Origin: JAFDZO01 sp044226845
GTDB taxonomy: Bacteria; Bacteroidota; Ignavibacteria; Tepidaquicellales; Tepidaquicellaceae
Length of the DNA: 64,000 bases
Reading direction: 5' to 3'
NCBI GenBank assembly: GCA_044226845.1
Contig: JBGAGG010000017.1
Coordinates: 1 to 64,000 of the forward strand
The notes beneath the pieces were generated by a model. That model was not told the DNA's origin. It saw nothing but the letters and a program-made list of their open reading frames with translations, and searched no databases. Below are positions 53,201 through 62,598 of this stretch, one piece after another. Position numbers and translations under genes: made by a program. Position 1 is the first letter of the stretch. Each line of letters starts with the position of its first letter.

Positions 53201-55139
53201 TAGAAAGAAGATTCGGGTCTTCAAGCCCCTGATCCCAGGTACCGTTTCCGGCATGTCCGCTGTAATTTATTATAAGTGAGCCGCGGTTAAAATCATTTAT
53301 GATAGAATCCTGAAAGTTATATGTAGCTCCGCCTTGCCCGTCTATTCTGTAAATTTTATCAACTATTCCTGCTAAAGGTTTAGGTGAGATATATGTATTG
53401 GTATAAATATTGGAAATACTTTGAAAGTAATTCTGCTCTGATTGTGAAACACCTCCTGTAACTAAAATAAATCTTTTAACCCAATCATTTAATGACTGAT
53501 TATTATAATTTACAATTTTATTCTTCATTATTTCAGCCTCACCTACAGTGAATGCAGGAAGCCTTCCGATTGCAATATTCTGGGAATAAATAGTGCTGTT
53601 CAGATTAAACGTGGTAAAGAAGTTATCACTGTTTGGGTTTCCATAAACCGGTACTATGTTTCCGTAAAACGAAGGAGCTGAAACATTATTTTTAGGGTCA
53701 GTTGAACCACGGCCGAAAAGGCAAACATATTTTAACTTAGGAGCAGTCCAGTTATCGTATGCAGTTTTGAAAAATAATCTTATTGCTGCCGGATTTTCTA
53801 TTCCATAATTGTAAACATCGTAAATATCTTCAAGCTCGGCTTTTACACTGCGCATTCCGTCAAAAGACTGCCTGAAAGAACGGATTGCTTCAGCCTGAGA
53901 TTCAAACATTCTGTTATAGACAATTATGTAATCGGCTCCTGTTGCATTTGTAACAAGATTTGGCACGGATTTTTGCTTAACTCGCAGAGGTTTTTGAGTG
54001 ATATCTGAATTAACAATCTGCAGTTTTGCATCAGATTTTGATGTAAACACTAAATTCCCGGATGAATAAGAATTATTAACAATTCTTAAATTATTTTTTG
54101 TATCGTAAATATTTACGGGTGCAGAAATGTTAGCGGAATTAACGGTAAATTTTTTTGAAGTAGTATCACCTGCCGGTAAACTAATCTTTAGTGAATTACC
54201 TGTAAGCGAAAACTGTCTTGGATATTGTATTTCGAAAAAATCAAAATAAAACTGAAGGTTCAGATTTCCACCCGGAGCATAAAAAAATCTGAATTGATTT
54301 GGAGATACAGTTGATAAAAGCGCAGTCGATAATGTAATAGTAGTATCCATTCTGTTAAAATCATTCGCATATGCGATTGCAACAACAGCATTGTTCAGAT
54401 AAACCGATAACGTATGTTCATTAAATAAAGAAGTACTTCTTGCAGCGGGGTATCCTGCTATCCTTAGCTTAAATGTAGAACTACCTGCATCAAGCTTAGG
54501 TACGGAAACGTTTTGATATACATTATAAAATGGTTCAATATATTTCCAATACCAGTTTTCTCCGATAAATTTATCAACAGAGAATCTTCTGAAATCATTT
54601 ACATTTAGCTGCTGTCCTAACGAAAATATTGAATCCTTTTCAAAGTGAATTGTTTCGGTAAAATTATTACTGCTGTAATCAATATCTGATGAATAACTAT
54701 AATCTGTAAATCTTGTACCGGTAACTCCACCCCAGTCTACCCAGTAAACATTTGTATCGGAATATATGTCATAATATTCGTCTAATGAATACTGCAATGC
54801 TCCCACTTCGTCATAGTATTTTGTCTGGCCCCCATAGTTTCTTTGACCATAAAAATCAAAAAAATCCGAAACATCAAACAAACCATCTGTTTCGCCTGCA
54901 AAGTATAATGGAATTTGATTTCCTTTATTATATACTTTGACTGTTCTGGGATCTATTTTAGACGGATCGATTCCTGCATTTGTAAAGTCTGAACGATCTA
55001 TTCTGTACATTGCATCCTGCACAACATACATTTTTAAATAGGTTTTGCCGGGAGTAATCCAGTTGGGATTTTGAGAATATGAATTTTGGCATAATAATGC
55101 GAAGCAAACTAAAATGAGTAAGGGTAAATATTTTTTCAC
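50223..55139 (-). CDS. PorU/gingipain-like C25 peptidase, T9SS-associated (copy 1)
   Basis: A 1638-residue exported protein with signal peptide (about 1-22, ending NSYSQ). After a long N-terminal beta-rich part comes a C25 (gingipain/PorU) protease domain at about residues 400-765, with YSGHAGNGTWDQG supplying the catalytic His (about 628) and FSMTCFTAKN the Cys (about 658). Several Ig-like domains follow, with YYWRTNASINGNLSGWSQTQ. The C terminus (NYPNPVSRETNFVFNI, ANGVYLYKMV) is a type A-like sorting domain. PorU is the sortase that cleaves T9SS cargo and attaches it to surface glycolipid; this protein could be that enzyme or a secreted protease. It is separated from the next gene by 141 bases. 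Confidence 0.85.
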   Translation of the reverse strand: MKKYLPLLILVCFALLCQNSYSQNPNWITPGKTYLKMYVVQDAMYRIDRSDFTNAGIDPSKIDPRTVKVYNKGNQIPLYFAGETDGLFDVSDFFDFYGQRNYGGQTKYYDEVGALQYSLDEYYDIYSDTNVYWVDWGGVTGTRFTDYSYSSDIDYSSNNFTETIHFEKDSIFSLGQQLNVNDFRRFSVDKFIGENWYWKYIEPFYNVYQNVSVPKLDAGSSTFKLRIAGYPAARSTSLFNEHTLSVYLNNAVVAIAYANDFNRMDTTITLSTALLSTVSPNQFRFFYAPGGNLNLQFYFDFFEIQYPRQFSLTGNSLKISLPAGDTTSKKFTVNSANISAPVNIYDTKNNLRIVNNSYSSGNLVFTSKSDAKLQIVNSDITQKPLRVKQKSVPNLVTNATGADYIIVYNRMFESQAEAIRSFRQSFDGMRSVKAELEDIYDVYNYGIENPAAIRLFFKTAYDNWTAPKLKYVCLFGRGSTDPKNNVSAPSFYGNIVPVYGNPNSDNFFTTFNLNSTIYSQNIAIGRLPAFTVGEAEIMKNKIVNYNNQSLNDWVKRFILVTGGVSQSEQNYFQSISNIYTNTYISPKPLAGIVDKIYRIDGQGGATYNFQDSIINDFNRGSLIINYSGHAGNGTWDQGLEDPNLLSNGIKLPLLFSMTCFTAKNSDPAVRGFGEKFFIYENKGAIGYVGCTGWAFTTATNILNNYMYGALKDSSYRRQGDLLRVATSIMKNDSANFSSRISLECFNFLGDPAQKLMLPEYPEFSIKDDQYRISDQNPVLSQNVRITAYPKNFGISADSLKIKFQILKNNNAYKSQDTILRNFKFTDSASYNFTLDTLGIYFVRVTLDPDNWYTQEDPANNVLNVPVNLKNNSFVPLKPVSNSVINTDTVYFTCLNPDSDPTVNTIQLTLQLDTSVSFTNPITFINNNPTGVFSKFQTVIPVKDSSLTYYWRTNASINGNLSGWSQTQTFSYNTRPFTAMRTSKNDNALDTNIIIYLKSKNQFNEANFNNVVYQSGGLSIPQSSGTMRAYSLGNNGEESSFFIVNSSQINIGQSLNPGLNILRVRRTDMKIQEFKNFRFNSASSADSVANYLNNTDSSNFIMVVKSIVTTSNSMNAACKSAFRQFGSVYADSTPGFNQFWTWSFIGYKGASGSQVSEEFHRNNTANTCPSNWCPSNSYLSPKYMRSFGTVTVNLGPVQNWKKIGLEQITGAGNSVTTDVYGIKKDNSSALLYSNVTNLAGLNLDTLNAFTYPNVNLLVKLNVDTLSAAPSPVIKSVNAQYNPPYEVVMKKTSFYCKDSAVKLGQKVKIDFRFYNVGYKDINKFYVNWYYFPFTPGRKILRADTITALVSVDSSYRVIQDIVIPRDNSPLIAPTSVSIYAEVIPYGKSNEFFYYNNTGQINFRIISTPIMPVADVYFDGIAVKNGDFVRKNPDVKIRLNDAASLFASTENPENPGDSKNIVKPASDSSNVKLYLNQKYIPYHSNVPGQNIKSKGLENYSSDNVELNFTPELIFGDNKLTILITDNAGTKIDSITYDVVVSNELFVKDFYNYPNPVSRETNFVFNIASGTKPRDCKIKIYTVSGKLIKEIIAPLNVGYNQIPWDARDSDGDYIANGVYLYKMVVEDDLKTETAIQKLVVLK

Positions 55140-55280
55140 GTGGTTTTCTTTTTATAAAAAGTTACTACTAAAGTAATTATAAATATACAGGATATACGTC
55201 AAAAAACATAGTAAAATGTAGTATTGTTACTATTATTTTTTGATGAATTAGTGAGAGAGATTTATAAAAATCTCTCGTTT

Positions 55281-58200
55281 TTATTTTAGAATTGCTATTT
55301 TTTCTATCTTTGTTTCCAGCTTAGAATCTCCGGTCAATATCATCTTATAAAAATAAATTCCATTAGCTATTGCATCTCCGTCATTATCCCGTCCGTCCCA
55401 TTCAACTTGATTATAACCAATTGAAAGATTGTCGAGATTTATATCTTTAATAAGTCTACCTGCAGCAGTATAAATTTTAATTTTACCTGTATCAGGGCGT
55501 TTTGCACCTTGAAGATTAAATGTAAATGTTGTTCTGTCTTTGAACGGATTAGGGTAATTTGCCAGACTTAACAACTTCAAATCATAATTGACCTGGAAAT
55601 TATTTTTAATAGTATCTCCGATGTTTCCAGTCTTATCCACAAAGTCGAATTCTATTTTATGCTCTCCTTCTGAAAGCTTTGGATAATATTTCACAGTCGC
55701 AGCAAGCTTATATCCCCGGGCAACTATAAATTGTAAGTCAGGATTATTGGCATAAGGTACATACTTTGAATCAAGCTTTATCTTTACCGTATTAGTATCA
55801 GCACCGTCGATCGCAATCGGGCTGTCATCATACAGTTCAATAATAATTTCCGGATTCGCCTGAATATAATCTCCGTTGGTTAAATTCTGTCCGTCGAAAG
55901 TTATATTTGCAATTGGTTTTAACGAATCGGCTTTCACAAGAATCTGGGTTACCCCGGTATTATTATAAGAATTAAATTCATTCACGGCGTATGCAGGATA
56001 GGAATCATAATAGATATTCACAGTGTCGCTCTGATTTCCTAAACCGTAAGTGGAAAACTTTACCTGTGAATTTCTGACTTCGTCAACAACTATCGGATTT
56101 CTGATTGTATCAAGTTTTAAAATTCTTTTCTGTCCGTTAACAAAAGTATACCATGTATTTATTGTAGAGTATATCGAAGAGTAACCGATATTGGTATAAC
56201 TTACACCCAATGTAACACTATCACCTTCCTGCAGAACAGAGTCAGGCTTAGTAAATGAATAATTATCCACGGCAAGTTCTACCGGAGGAATGTAATTCAA
56301 CACAAAAGATTTCAACGAAGGCGGTGTATTTCCCTGAAGTGAATCCAGATTAAAAGCAGATGTGATAGTGATATTCGGATAAGTAAGAGCATTCAAAGTA
56401 TCAAAATTAAATGAAGGTCCAACATTACTGTATAATAAAACACTTTGATCGGCAGTATTTTTTCCGAAGATATTATATTTAATACTGGAGAACGGCTGTA
56501 CATTTTCAAATGCAGTAAAATTTTTCCATGACCTTGCAGGACCGAAATTCTGTGTCAAGCTTCCATTGATAGTCTGGAATGGTCGGGTAATTGCGGCTGA
56601 AGATGTACACCAACCACCTACACAATTATTTTCTACATTATTTGGATGATATTCTTCGCTGCAATCCTGAGGTAATGCGCCCTTACTTCCTATAAATGCC
56701 CAGGTTTGATATAAATGACTTGGACCTCTTAAACTATCAGCCATTAAAGAACCAAATTCTTTAATTTTATTTTTTGCATTTTGTCTTAAGCTATCACCAC
56801 TGAAAATTTGTACAGTAGACATTAATACGTATTTGTTAGTGTCTATTGTATTTAAAAATGTAACTATGGAATCCGAACTGGCAGGTGAAGTCATTTTGAA
56901 ACCTTTAACTTCAAGAAAACGTCCCGTTAGTTTGTTAACAACTAACATTACTATACCTGAAAATGACCTGTTATCAATTCTTAGTACTCCCCCATTGAAT
57001 GTAAACTCTGATGCTTCCTCTCCATTATTGCCATAAGCAAAAACACGTAAACTGGCACTTCCATATGGAAGTGTAAATCCTGTACCGGAGTTGAATACTA
57101 AATTCTGATAACTTCCTGCATCGAACTGTCCGAGCCTTTTTTTAGATAATTTTATTACAGAATCAGCTGCTTCTGAAGAACGGGCTAAAGTCCCCGATGG
57201 ATTATAAATTAATCTTTGAGTTGTTGACCAGCCCGATGAATCATTATTAATAACAGAGTTCATTCTCCAGTAATAGACCAGATTAGTATCTGCTACAGGT
57301 AATGTAGTTCTGAATTTTGTTGCAACTCCGCCCGTTACTTGTTTAAAGAATGTTCTCGGATTAGAAAAGGTTAAAGTAGTATCTACCTGCAGCAAAACTT
57401 TCACGTTGTTCTTCGATGCATCAACATTCGGATTAATACCAACAAACTCTATAGAGTCAGTCATTATAAAAGAATTATCAACAGGTTTTAACGGCACATA
57501 AGATACATTTCTTATAGGTATATTAACATTTATCGAATTATTTGTTTTATTTTCCTGCGGGTATCTGTTCTCAGGGTCTATAGTATATTTCAGACTGTAG
57601 TTTCCACTCGATGTTATCTTAAAATTATAACTGACAGTATCAGAAATTCTTCCATAGTTTCTTAGAATGGTATCCTTTATCGGCTGTGCAATTCCGTTTC
57701 TGAAGAACTGAAATCTCATTTTAACCGAATCCACACCTATTCCATAATTGCTCGGATAAAACTTAATTGTTACAGGGTCATTTATTGCAGGGAATGGATT
57801 TGACATAGAAAAATTTCCCGGTAGAATTTCAAATTCGGGATATGCCGGCAATAGTATTTTTGAAGCCGGGTCACCTAAAAGAGCATAAGTATTCAGGGTG
57901 AATCTTGAATTATAGTTATTAGCACCCGAAACTGAGTCAGCGATAACTGCGCTTCGCATCATTTCTCCCTGTCTTCGGCTTCCGTTCTTCATCGCATCTA
58001 AAAATCTTCTGTTCAAAGTAATTCCGTTTCCGGAAAATGTCCAGCCTGTGTTTCCTACAAAACCAATAGCGCCTTTGTTCTGAAGATAGATAAACTTTTC
58101 TCCGAAACCTCTGAATTCATTAATAGCATTTTTACCAGTAAAACAAGTCATACTAAAAATTAATGGGAGCCTTGAACCATTAGAAAGTAAATCAGGATTT

Positions 58201-60143
58201 TCAAGCCCGTTATCCCAGGTTCCGTTACCTGCATGCCCTATATAGTTAAAGAATAAAGCTCCACGATTAAAAGTGTTTATAATTGAATCTGAGTACTGAA
58301 AATTAATTCCTCCTGCAGAATCATTCCTGTAAATTCTATCAGTCGCCATTCTCAGCGGATTGGGTGTGAAATAAGTTGAAATCATTGAATTAGCATCTAA
58401 CTGGAATCCGGTCTGTTCGCCTCTGTTTAGACCGCCTGTTATCATAATATCCTTTTTCCACCAGGAAGAGAGATTATTTCTCTGATTATCGTAACTTATA
58501 ATTTTACTTACTATATCATTTGCTTCCTGTATAGAATAAGCAGGTAATCTTCCGACTGCAACGTGAGGAACATATACCCTCGCAGAATCATTTACGTTTC
58601 CAAAATATCCGTCACTCGAAGGATTTCCATATGCCGGAACATAGTTAATGTAAATTTGCGAGCTATTTGAATTCTTTTTTGCATCCAGCGAACCTCTTCC
58701 GAAAAGACATAAATATCTTGGCTTCGGAGCAGTCCATGTAACATAGGCATTTTTCACAAAAGCACGAACTGCCTTGGGGTCTTCCATTCCATAATTAAAT
58801 ACATCGTAGATATCCTCAACGCTTGCTTTTACTGAACGCAAAGTATCATAAGATTGTCTGTGCTGTCTTAACTGCTCGGCTGCGTTTACAAAATCCGGAT
58901 GATAAACGATAAGATAATCTGCAGCGCCTGTAATAAGATTTGCAACCTGTTTTTGTTTAATACGGAAAGGCTTGATATAAATATTGGAATTAGTGATACG
59001 CAGGTTTGCATTACTCTTTGCACTAAAACTCAAGGTATCACCGGAAACAGAATAATTTGTTATACGAATACCATTACGGACATCATAAAGAGTTAGCCCG
59101 TTAGGTGAAGTAAATCCTGAAACTTTAAATCTCTTACTTGTTGTATCCGCTGAAGTATTAACAGAAAGGTCAGCAAATAAATTGTTCTCAAAAAACTTAA
59201 ATAATGACGGATATGTAAAATTAAAATAGTCAAAGTAAACATTTCCATAGGGAGGAACTCTAGGAGGTCCCAATCCGGTGCTATCGAAATATGTTATTGT
59301 AAACACCGATTTTTCCCTCGTAGTATCTATGAATGTAGTAGGAAATGCAACTGTTGTATCATATCTTCTATAGCCAATAGTTTTATAAATTCCAAGCTGG
59401 TAATTATCAAATACAATTCTTATTCTGTTTGTATCATTTGCATTAGGATAAGCAAAAAAATTAAACTTGCATAGAGGCTGATCTGATTTGAATGGATTTT
59501 TAAGTTTAGTAGTATCTCTAATACTGAATAAATCAGCTAACTGACTCCAGTACCATCCTTCACCTTCAACAAATTCGGGATTAAAATATCTGTAATCATT
59601 ATCGTTGGCATGTTCTCCTAAGCTGTACAGAATGTCTTTTTCTTTATGGACACTTTCAAAAAAATATGGTGACGGATACGATGGGAAAGAATTTGATGAG
59701 CTTACATCAGTCATTCTTAATCCGTTTGCGCCTCCCCACTCTATCCAGTAAATTGAAGTATCCGAATAATTATTATTGTACTCATCTTTTGTATACATTA
59801 CCGTATTGTCAATACTGATTCCGTTAATGTACTTGGTAAGACCGCCTTTATTTCTTATACCATAAAAATCAAAAAAGTCATTGTCTCCGAATACTCCGTC
59901 TGATTCACCTTCAAAGTAAATCGGCACCTGATTTCCTTTATAGAGTACTTTAACTGAACGGGGGTCAATTGTTGTTACGCTTATACCTGCATTATTGAAG
60001 TCCGCTTTATTAATACGGTAAACTCCATCCTGCGCAATATAGAGTTTAAGATAGGTCTTATTGGGAGTAATCCAATTGTAGTTTTGTGAATAAGATATAT
60101 TTATCCCACAAAAGAATGCCATAAACAGAAGTACTTTTTTCAT
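55281..60143 (-). CDS. PorU/gingipain-like C25 peptidase, T9SS-associated (copy 2)
   Basis: A 1620-residue paralogue of the 50223 protein, with the same signal peptide type, N-terminal region (YNWITPNKTYLKLYIAQDG), C25 domain (NYIGHAGNGTWDNG with His about 635; FSMTCFTGKN with Cys about 665), Ig-like domains and C-terminal sorting-type end (NYPNPFKDRTTFTFNL, ANGIYFYKMI). Its start is only 15 bases after the stop of the WecG-type glycosyltransferase gene, so it very likely belongs to the polysaccharide operon. That linkage is notable because PorU attaches cargo to lipopolysaccharide in known T9SS bacteria. Catalytic residues look intact. Whether it is the true PorU or a cargo protease is undecided. 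Confidence 0.85.
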   Translation of the reverse strand: MKKVLLFMAFFCGINISYSQNYNWITPNKTYLKLYIAQDGVYRINKADFNNAGISVTTIDPRSVKVLYKGNQVPIYFEGESDGVFGDNDFFDFYGIRNKGGLTKYINGISIDNTVMYTKDEYNNNYSDTSIYWIEWGGANGLRMTDVSSSNSFPSYPSPYFFESVHKEKDILYSLGEHANDNDYRYFNPEFVEGEGWYWSQLADLFSIRDTTKLKNPFKSDQPLCKFNFFAYPNANDTNRIRIVFDNYQLGIYKTIGYRRYDTTVAFPTTFIDTTREKSVFTITYFDSTGLGPPRVPPYGNVYFDYFNFTYPSLFKFFENNLFADLSVNTSADTTSKRFKVSGFTSPNGLTLYDVRNGIRITNYSVSGDTLSFSAKSNANLRITNSNIYIKPFRIKQKQVANLITGAADYLIVYHPDFVNAAEQLRQHRQSYDTLRSVKASVEDIYDVFNYGMEDPKAVRAFVKNAYVTWTAPKPRYLCLFGRGSLDAKKNSNSSQIYINYVPAYGNPSSDGYFGNVNDSARVYVPHVAVGRLPAYSIQEANDIVSKIISYDNQRNNLSSWWKKDIMITGGLNRGEQTGFQLDANSMISTYFTPNPLRMATDRIYRNDSAGGINFQYSDSIINTFNRGALFFNYIGHAGNGTWDNGLENPDLLSNGSRLPLIFSMTCFTGKNAINEFRGFGEKFIYLQNKGAIGFVGNTGWTFSGNGITLNRRFLDAMKNGSRRQGEMMRSAVIADSVSGANNYNSRFTLNTYALLGDPASKILLPAYPEFEILPGNFSMSNPFPAINDPVTIKFYPSNYGIGVDSVKMRFQFFRNGIAQPIKDTILRNYGRISDTVSYNFKITSSGNYSLKYTIDPENRYPQENKTNNSINVNIPIRNVSYVPLKPVDNSFIMTDSIEFVGINPNVDASKNNVKVLLQVDTTLTFSNPRTFFKQVTGGVATKFRTTLPVADTNLVYYWRMNSVINNDSSGWSTTQRLIYNPSGTLARSSEAADSVIKLSKKRLGQFDAGSYQNLVFNSGTGFTLPYGSASLRVFAYGNNGEEASEFTFNGGVLRIDNRSFSGIVMLVVNKLTGRFLEVKGFKMTSPASSDSIVTFLNTIDTNKYVLMSTVQIFSGDSLRQNAKNKIKEFGSLMADSLRGPSHLYQTWAFIGSKGALPQDCSEEYHPNNVENNCVGGWCTSSAAITRPFQTINGSLTQNFGPARSWKNFTAFENVQPFSSIKYNIFGKNTADQSVLLYSNVGPSFNFDTLNALTYPNITITSAFNLDSLQGNTPPSLKSFVLNYIPPVELAVDNYSFTKPDSVLQEGDSVTLGVSYTNIGYSSIYSTINTWYTFVNGQKRILKLDTIRNPIVVDEVRNSQVKFSTYGLGNQSDTVNIYYDSYPAYAVNEFNSYNNTGVTQILVKADSLKPIANITFDGQNLTNGDYIQANPEIIIELYDDSPIAIDGADTNTVKIKLDSKYVPYANNPDLQFIVARGYKLAATVKYYPKLSEGEHKIEFDFVDKTGNIGDTIKNNFQVNYDLKLLSLANYPNPFKDRTTFTFNLQGAKRPDTGKIKIYTAAGRLIKDINLDNLSIGYNQVEWDGRDNDGDAIANGIYFYKMILTGDSKLETKIEKIAILK

Positions 60144-60158
60144 TTTTTTATAGGGGTG

Positions 60159-60893
60159 CTAATTTTTAAGCTTTTGTAAAATGATTTTATAAATGAAATA
60201 CGGATTTCCTATGAAATATCTTTTCCATAATCTGGATGGTTCCTTTAAAAAACGATAGAACCATTCAAGTCCAAGATTCTGAAATAGTTTTGGAGCTCTT
60301 TTATAGTTGCCTGATAAGAATTCAATTCCGCTGCCCATAGCTATTTGGACGGGGACACTAATCTGCTTTGAAAATTTTGCCAGCCAGTCTTCCTGGTAGG
60401 GCGAACCTAAACCTACGAATAAAATATCTGAATTGGTAGACCTAATCTTAGCAACAGTTAAATCAGTGAATTTAGTTTCCCGTTTAATTATACCGCTTAT
60501 TTTCAGTTTAGGATACTTCTGTCTTAATGAAGATTCAAGCATTGCAGATGCTTCTTCACCGCCTCCGAAGAAAAAAACTTTTTTCTCATACTTTTCAGCA
60601 TAAGATAAAATCTGCGGGTATAAATCTGTTCCGGTAATTTTTTTTTCAAAACCATATTTGCCATATAAATACCTGGATGCAAGATAAACGCCTATGCCAT
60701 CTGCGAAGATAGCCGAGAGCTTATTTAAATTTTTACTTAAGTTTTCATCTTTTTCAGCTTCATTTAGTATATGCGGATTTACATTAAGGCATGTAAAGAT
60801 TTCTTTTTTGGAAATTTTTTCATGAATTAATGATACAATTTCGTAATACCGAAAATCCAGAAAATCATAACCCAGTATATTTACTACTCTCAT
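60159..60893 (-). CDS. WecG/TagA/CpsF family glycosyltransferase
   Basis: A GT26-family transferase of 244 residues that adds an N-acetylmannosamine-type or related sugar onto a lipid-linked GlcNAc during surface polysaccharide synthesis. Family motifs include VNPHILNEAEKD, FADGIGVYLASRYL, TGTDLYPQILSYAEK, VFFFGGGEEAS and FVGLGSPYQEDWLAKF. Its ATG overlaps the stop of the upstream methyltransferase by one base (TAATG). The C25 peptidase gene follows after 15 bases. The exact donor sugar cannot be read. Confidence 0.9.
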   Translation of the reverse strand: MRVVNILGYDFLDFRYYEIVSLIHEKISKKEIFTCLNVNPHILNEAEKDENLSKNLNKLSAIFADGIGVYLASRYLYGKYGFEKKITGTDLYPQILSYAEKYEKKVFFFGGGEEASAMLESSLRQKYPKLKISGIIKRETKFTDLTVAKIRSTNSDILFVGLGSPYQEDWLAKFSKQISVPVQIAMGSGIEFLSGNYKRAPKLFQNLGLEWFYRFLKEPSRLWKRYFIGNPYFIYKIILQKLKN

Positions 60894-61657
60894 TAATTCT
60901 TCTTTTCAATTACAGCAATAACTTCGAAAAAATTCCCTTTATTCCTTTCTAGTGTTTCCACGTCGTATTCTTCCACAAGCTTTAAGTTAAGCCTCTCCAA
61001 AATTTCATCCATATCTTCTGAAGTAAATCTGCTTCTGTACTCTCCAAACTTATCCCCAACTTTACTATAATGAAGAATAATACGACCTGTGCTTTTTAAA
61101 ACCCTTTCAAACTCTGTGAAGTACTGAGTAATTTGCACCTTATCGATATGAACAAATACATCATAGGAAAAAACAACATCTACAGAATTGCTTTCTGCAA
61201 AATTAAATTTTACATCATTTATCAGATTATATCTTATAGAAGAATTGTTCCCAAATCTTTGGCGGCAAAGGTCTAAACATTTCTCGGAAATATCAACTAA
61301 GTCTAACCCGGATGCTTTCTTCAACAAATGTTCTGACCATCTTCCACCCCCGGGACCGATTTCTATAATCGAAGAATTTTCCGGAATTAATTTTTGTATG
61401 ATTTCAGTTTCAAGTTTATCTTTCCATCCCTGCGATTTAGTCCACTCCTCTCCGAGTTCATTCCAATTCCAGTTATTCCATGTCAGTTTGTTCTGGTTAA
61501 CACTGTTCCATCCCGGATATTTTTTTTTCTGTTCTAACGATTCAAGTTTTTTTGAAAATATATCCCAGTGAGTAGCCCGTTTAAGAAGGTAAAGTATTGT
61601 CCATAAGAAACCGTTCTCTTTAAATGATAAGCTCAGCCTGTTAATTCTATATCCCAT
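60893..61657 (-). CDS. SAM-dependent methyltransferase in the glycan cluster
   Basis: Class I methyltransferase of 254 residues. The SAM-binding motif I is SIIEIGPGGGRWSEHL (about residue 95), followed by LDLVDISEKCLDLCRQRF, VDVVFSYDVFVHIDKVQ and RILLHYSKVG-type motifs (here GRIILHYSKVGD). The N-terminal part has a short helical region beginning MGYRINRLSLSFKENG. In a polysaccharide cluster it may methylate a sugar or cap a chain, but the substrate is not evident. It overlaps the next gene by one base. Confidence 0.88.
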   Translation of the reverse strand: MGYRINRLSLSFKENGFLWTILYLLKRATHWDIFSKKLESLEQKKKYPGWNSVNQNKLTWNNWNWNELGEEWTKSQGWKDKLETEIIQKLIPENSSIIEIGPGGGRWSEHLLKKASGLDLVDISEKCLDLCRQRFGNNSSIRYNLINDVKFNFAESNSVDVVFSYDVFVHIDKVQITQYFTEFERVLKSTGRIILHYSKVGDKFGEYRSRFTSEDMDEILERLNLKLVEEYDVETLERNKGNFFEVIAVIEKKN

Positions 61658-61658
61658 T

Positions 61659-62597
61659 TTAAAAAAGTTTTTTTGCTTTAATGAATTTTAACAGTTCCTC
61701 TATATTCAAACTGTTGTCAGATATTCTGAAAATATATTTATTATCCATGTTTTGAAATACAGACCTTTCATTATTATAATAAAAAATTCCAAGTGTTTTA
61801 ATATCATAAGCATCTGCAATATGAATAGGAAACGAATCTACTCCTATAAATAATTTTGTATTCAATATTAAACCTGCAAGTTTTTTTATATCGGGATTAA
61901 CTTCTATATGTAAATTTTTTACATCATTTAGTTCTTTCATAGCGGAAATTTCTTTTTCATCTCCTATCAGACAGATTTTTTTATTTTGTTTTTCACAAAA
62001 CTCGAAAATTATTTTTTTAATAGAATCGCTGCTTATTTTTCTGTTAGCATCTGAAGAAAAAAGATGCAGTACAATATCATAGTTCGATGTACCCGAATTG
62101 GAAAAATTAAAAACATGTTTGCTAACTTCAGTTTCAATACCGGCAGATTTCAATGGCAACGAAATTCTGTCTAAATAATTATCTGTGTGTTTCCATATAA
62201 TTTTACTTTTGGGCTGAGATTTTATCTTTAGTAAATCTTCATCATTGTGCCAGCTTTTCTTTTTTATAAAGTTCGTGAATCCTATTTTCTCTTCAGCGTT
62301 TGACAACTTAAAAATAGAAGTGTTCATCTGCCCCGGGAAGAAATTAAAAACAATATCGTACTTTGTCTTTCTTATTTTCGAAACAAGTGAATGCATATCA
62401 GGAAAAGATTTTTTTTTCAGCAGATATAAATTATCGAAGCCGATCTCTTCAAGAATAAACCTTGCATTTTCAGTCGACACTATATCAATCCTTACTTTTT
62501 TAAAAAAATCTTTTAAAGGTTTAAATGCAGCGCATGTCAGATAAGTATCACCTAATGCATTTGTCGATATTAATAAAATTTTCTTCAATTCAGGCAA
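61659..62597 (-). CDS. Glycosyltransferase family 9 (heptosyltransferase-like)
   Basis: A 312-residue GT-B transferase resembling the ADP-heptose:LPS transferases. The N terminus has ILLISTNALGDTYLTCAAF, and the donor-binding C-terminal half has IVLHLFSSDANRKI and LFIGVDSFPIHIADAYDIKT, the G-x-DS-x-x-x-H signature of GT9. It probably adds a sugar to an LPS core or glycan. It has one base between it and the methyltransferase gene downstream and one base to the GT2 gene upstream, so it is tightly cotranscribed. Confidence 0.85.
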   Translation of the reverse strand: MPELKKILLISTNALGDTYLTCAAFKPLKDFFKKVRIDIVSTENARFILEEIGFDNLYLLKKKSFPDMHSLVSKIRKTKYDIVFNFFPGQMNTSIFKLSNAEEKIGFTNFIKKKSWHNDEDLLKIKSQPKSKIIWKHTDNYLDRISLPLKSAGIETEVSKHVFNFSNSGTSNYDIVLHLFSSDANRKISSDSIKKIIFEFCEKQNKKICLIGDEKEISAMKELNDVKNLHIEVNPDIKKLAGLILNTKLFIGVDSFPIHIADAYDIKTLGIFYYNNERSVFQNMDNKYIFRISDNSLNIEELLKFIKAKKLF

Positions 62598-62598
62598 T

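Noticed and set aside
55258..55283. Hairpin GAGAGATTT/AAATCTCTC as a terminator of the second C25 gene
   Set aside because: The T-run lies on the plus-strand side. In the minus-strand transcript no U-run follows, so it is weak as a terminator for that gene.
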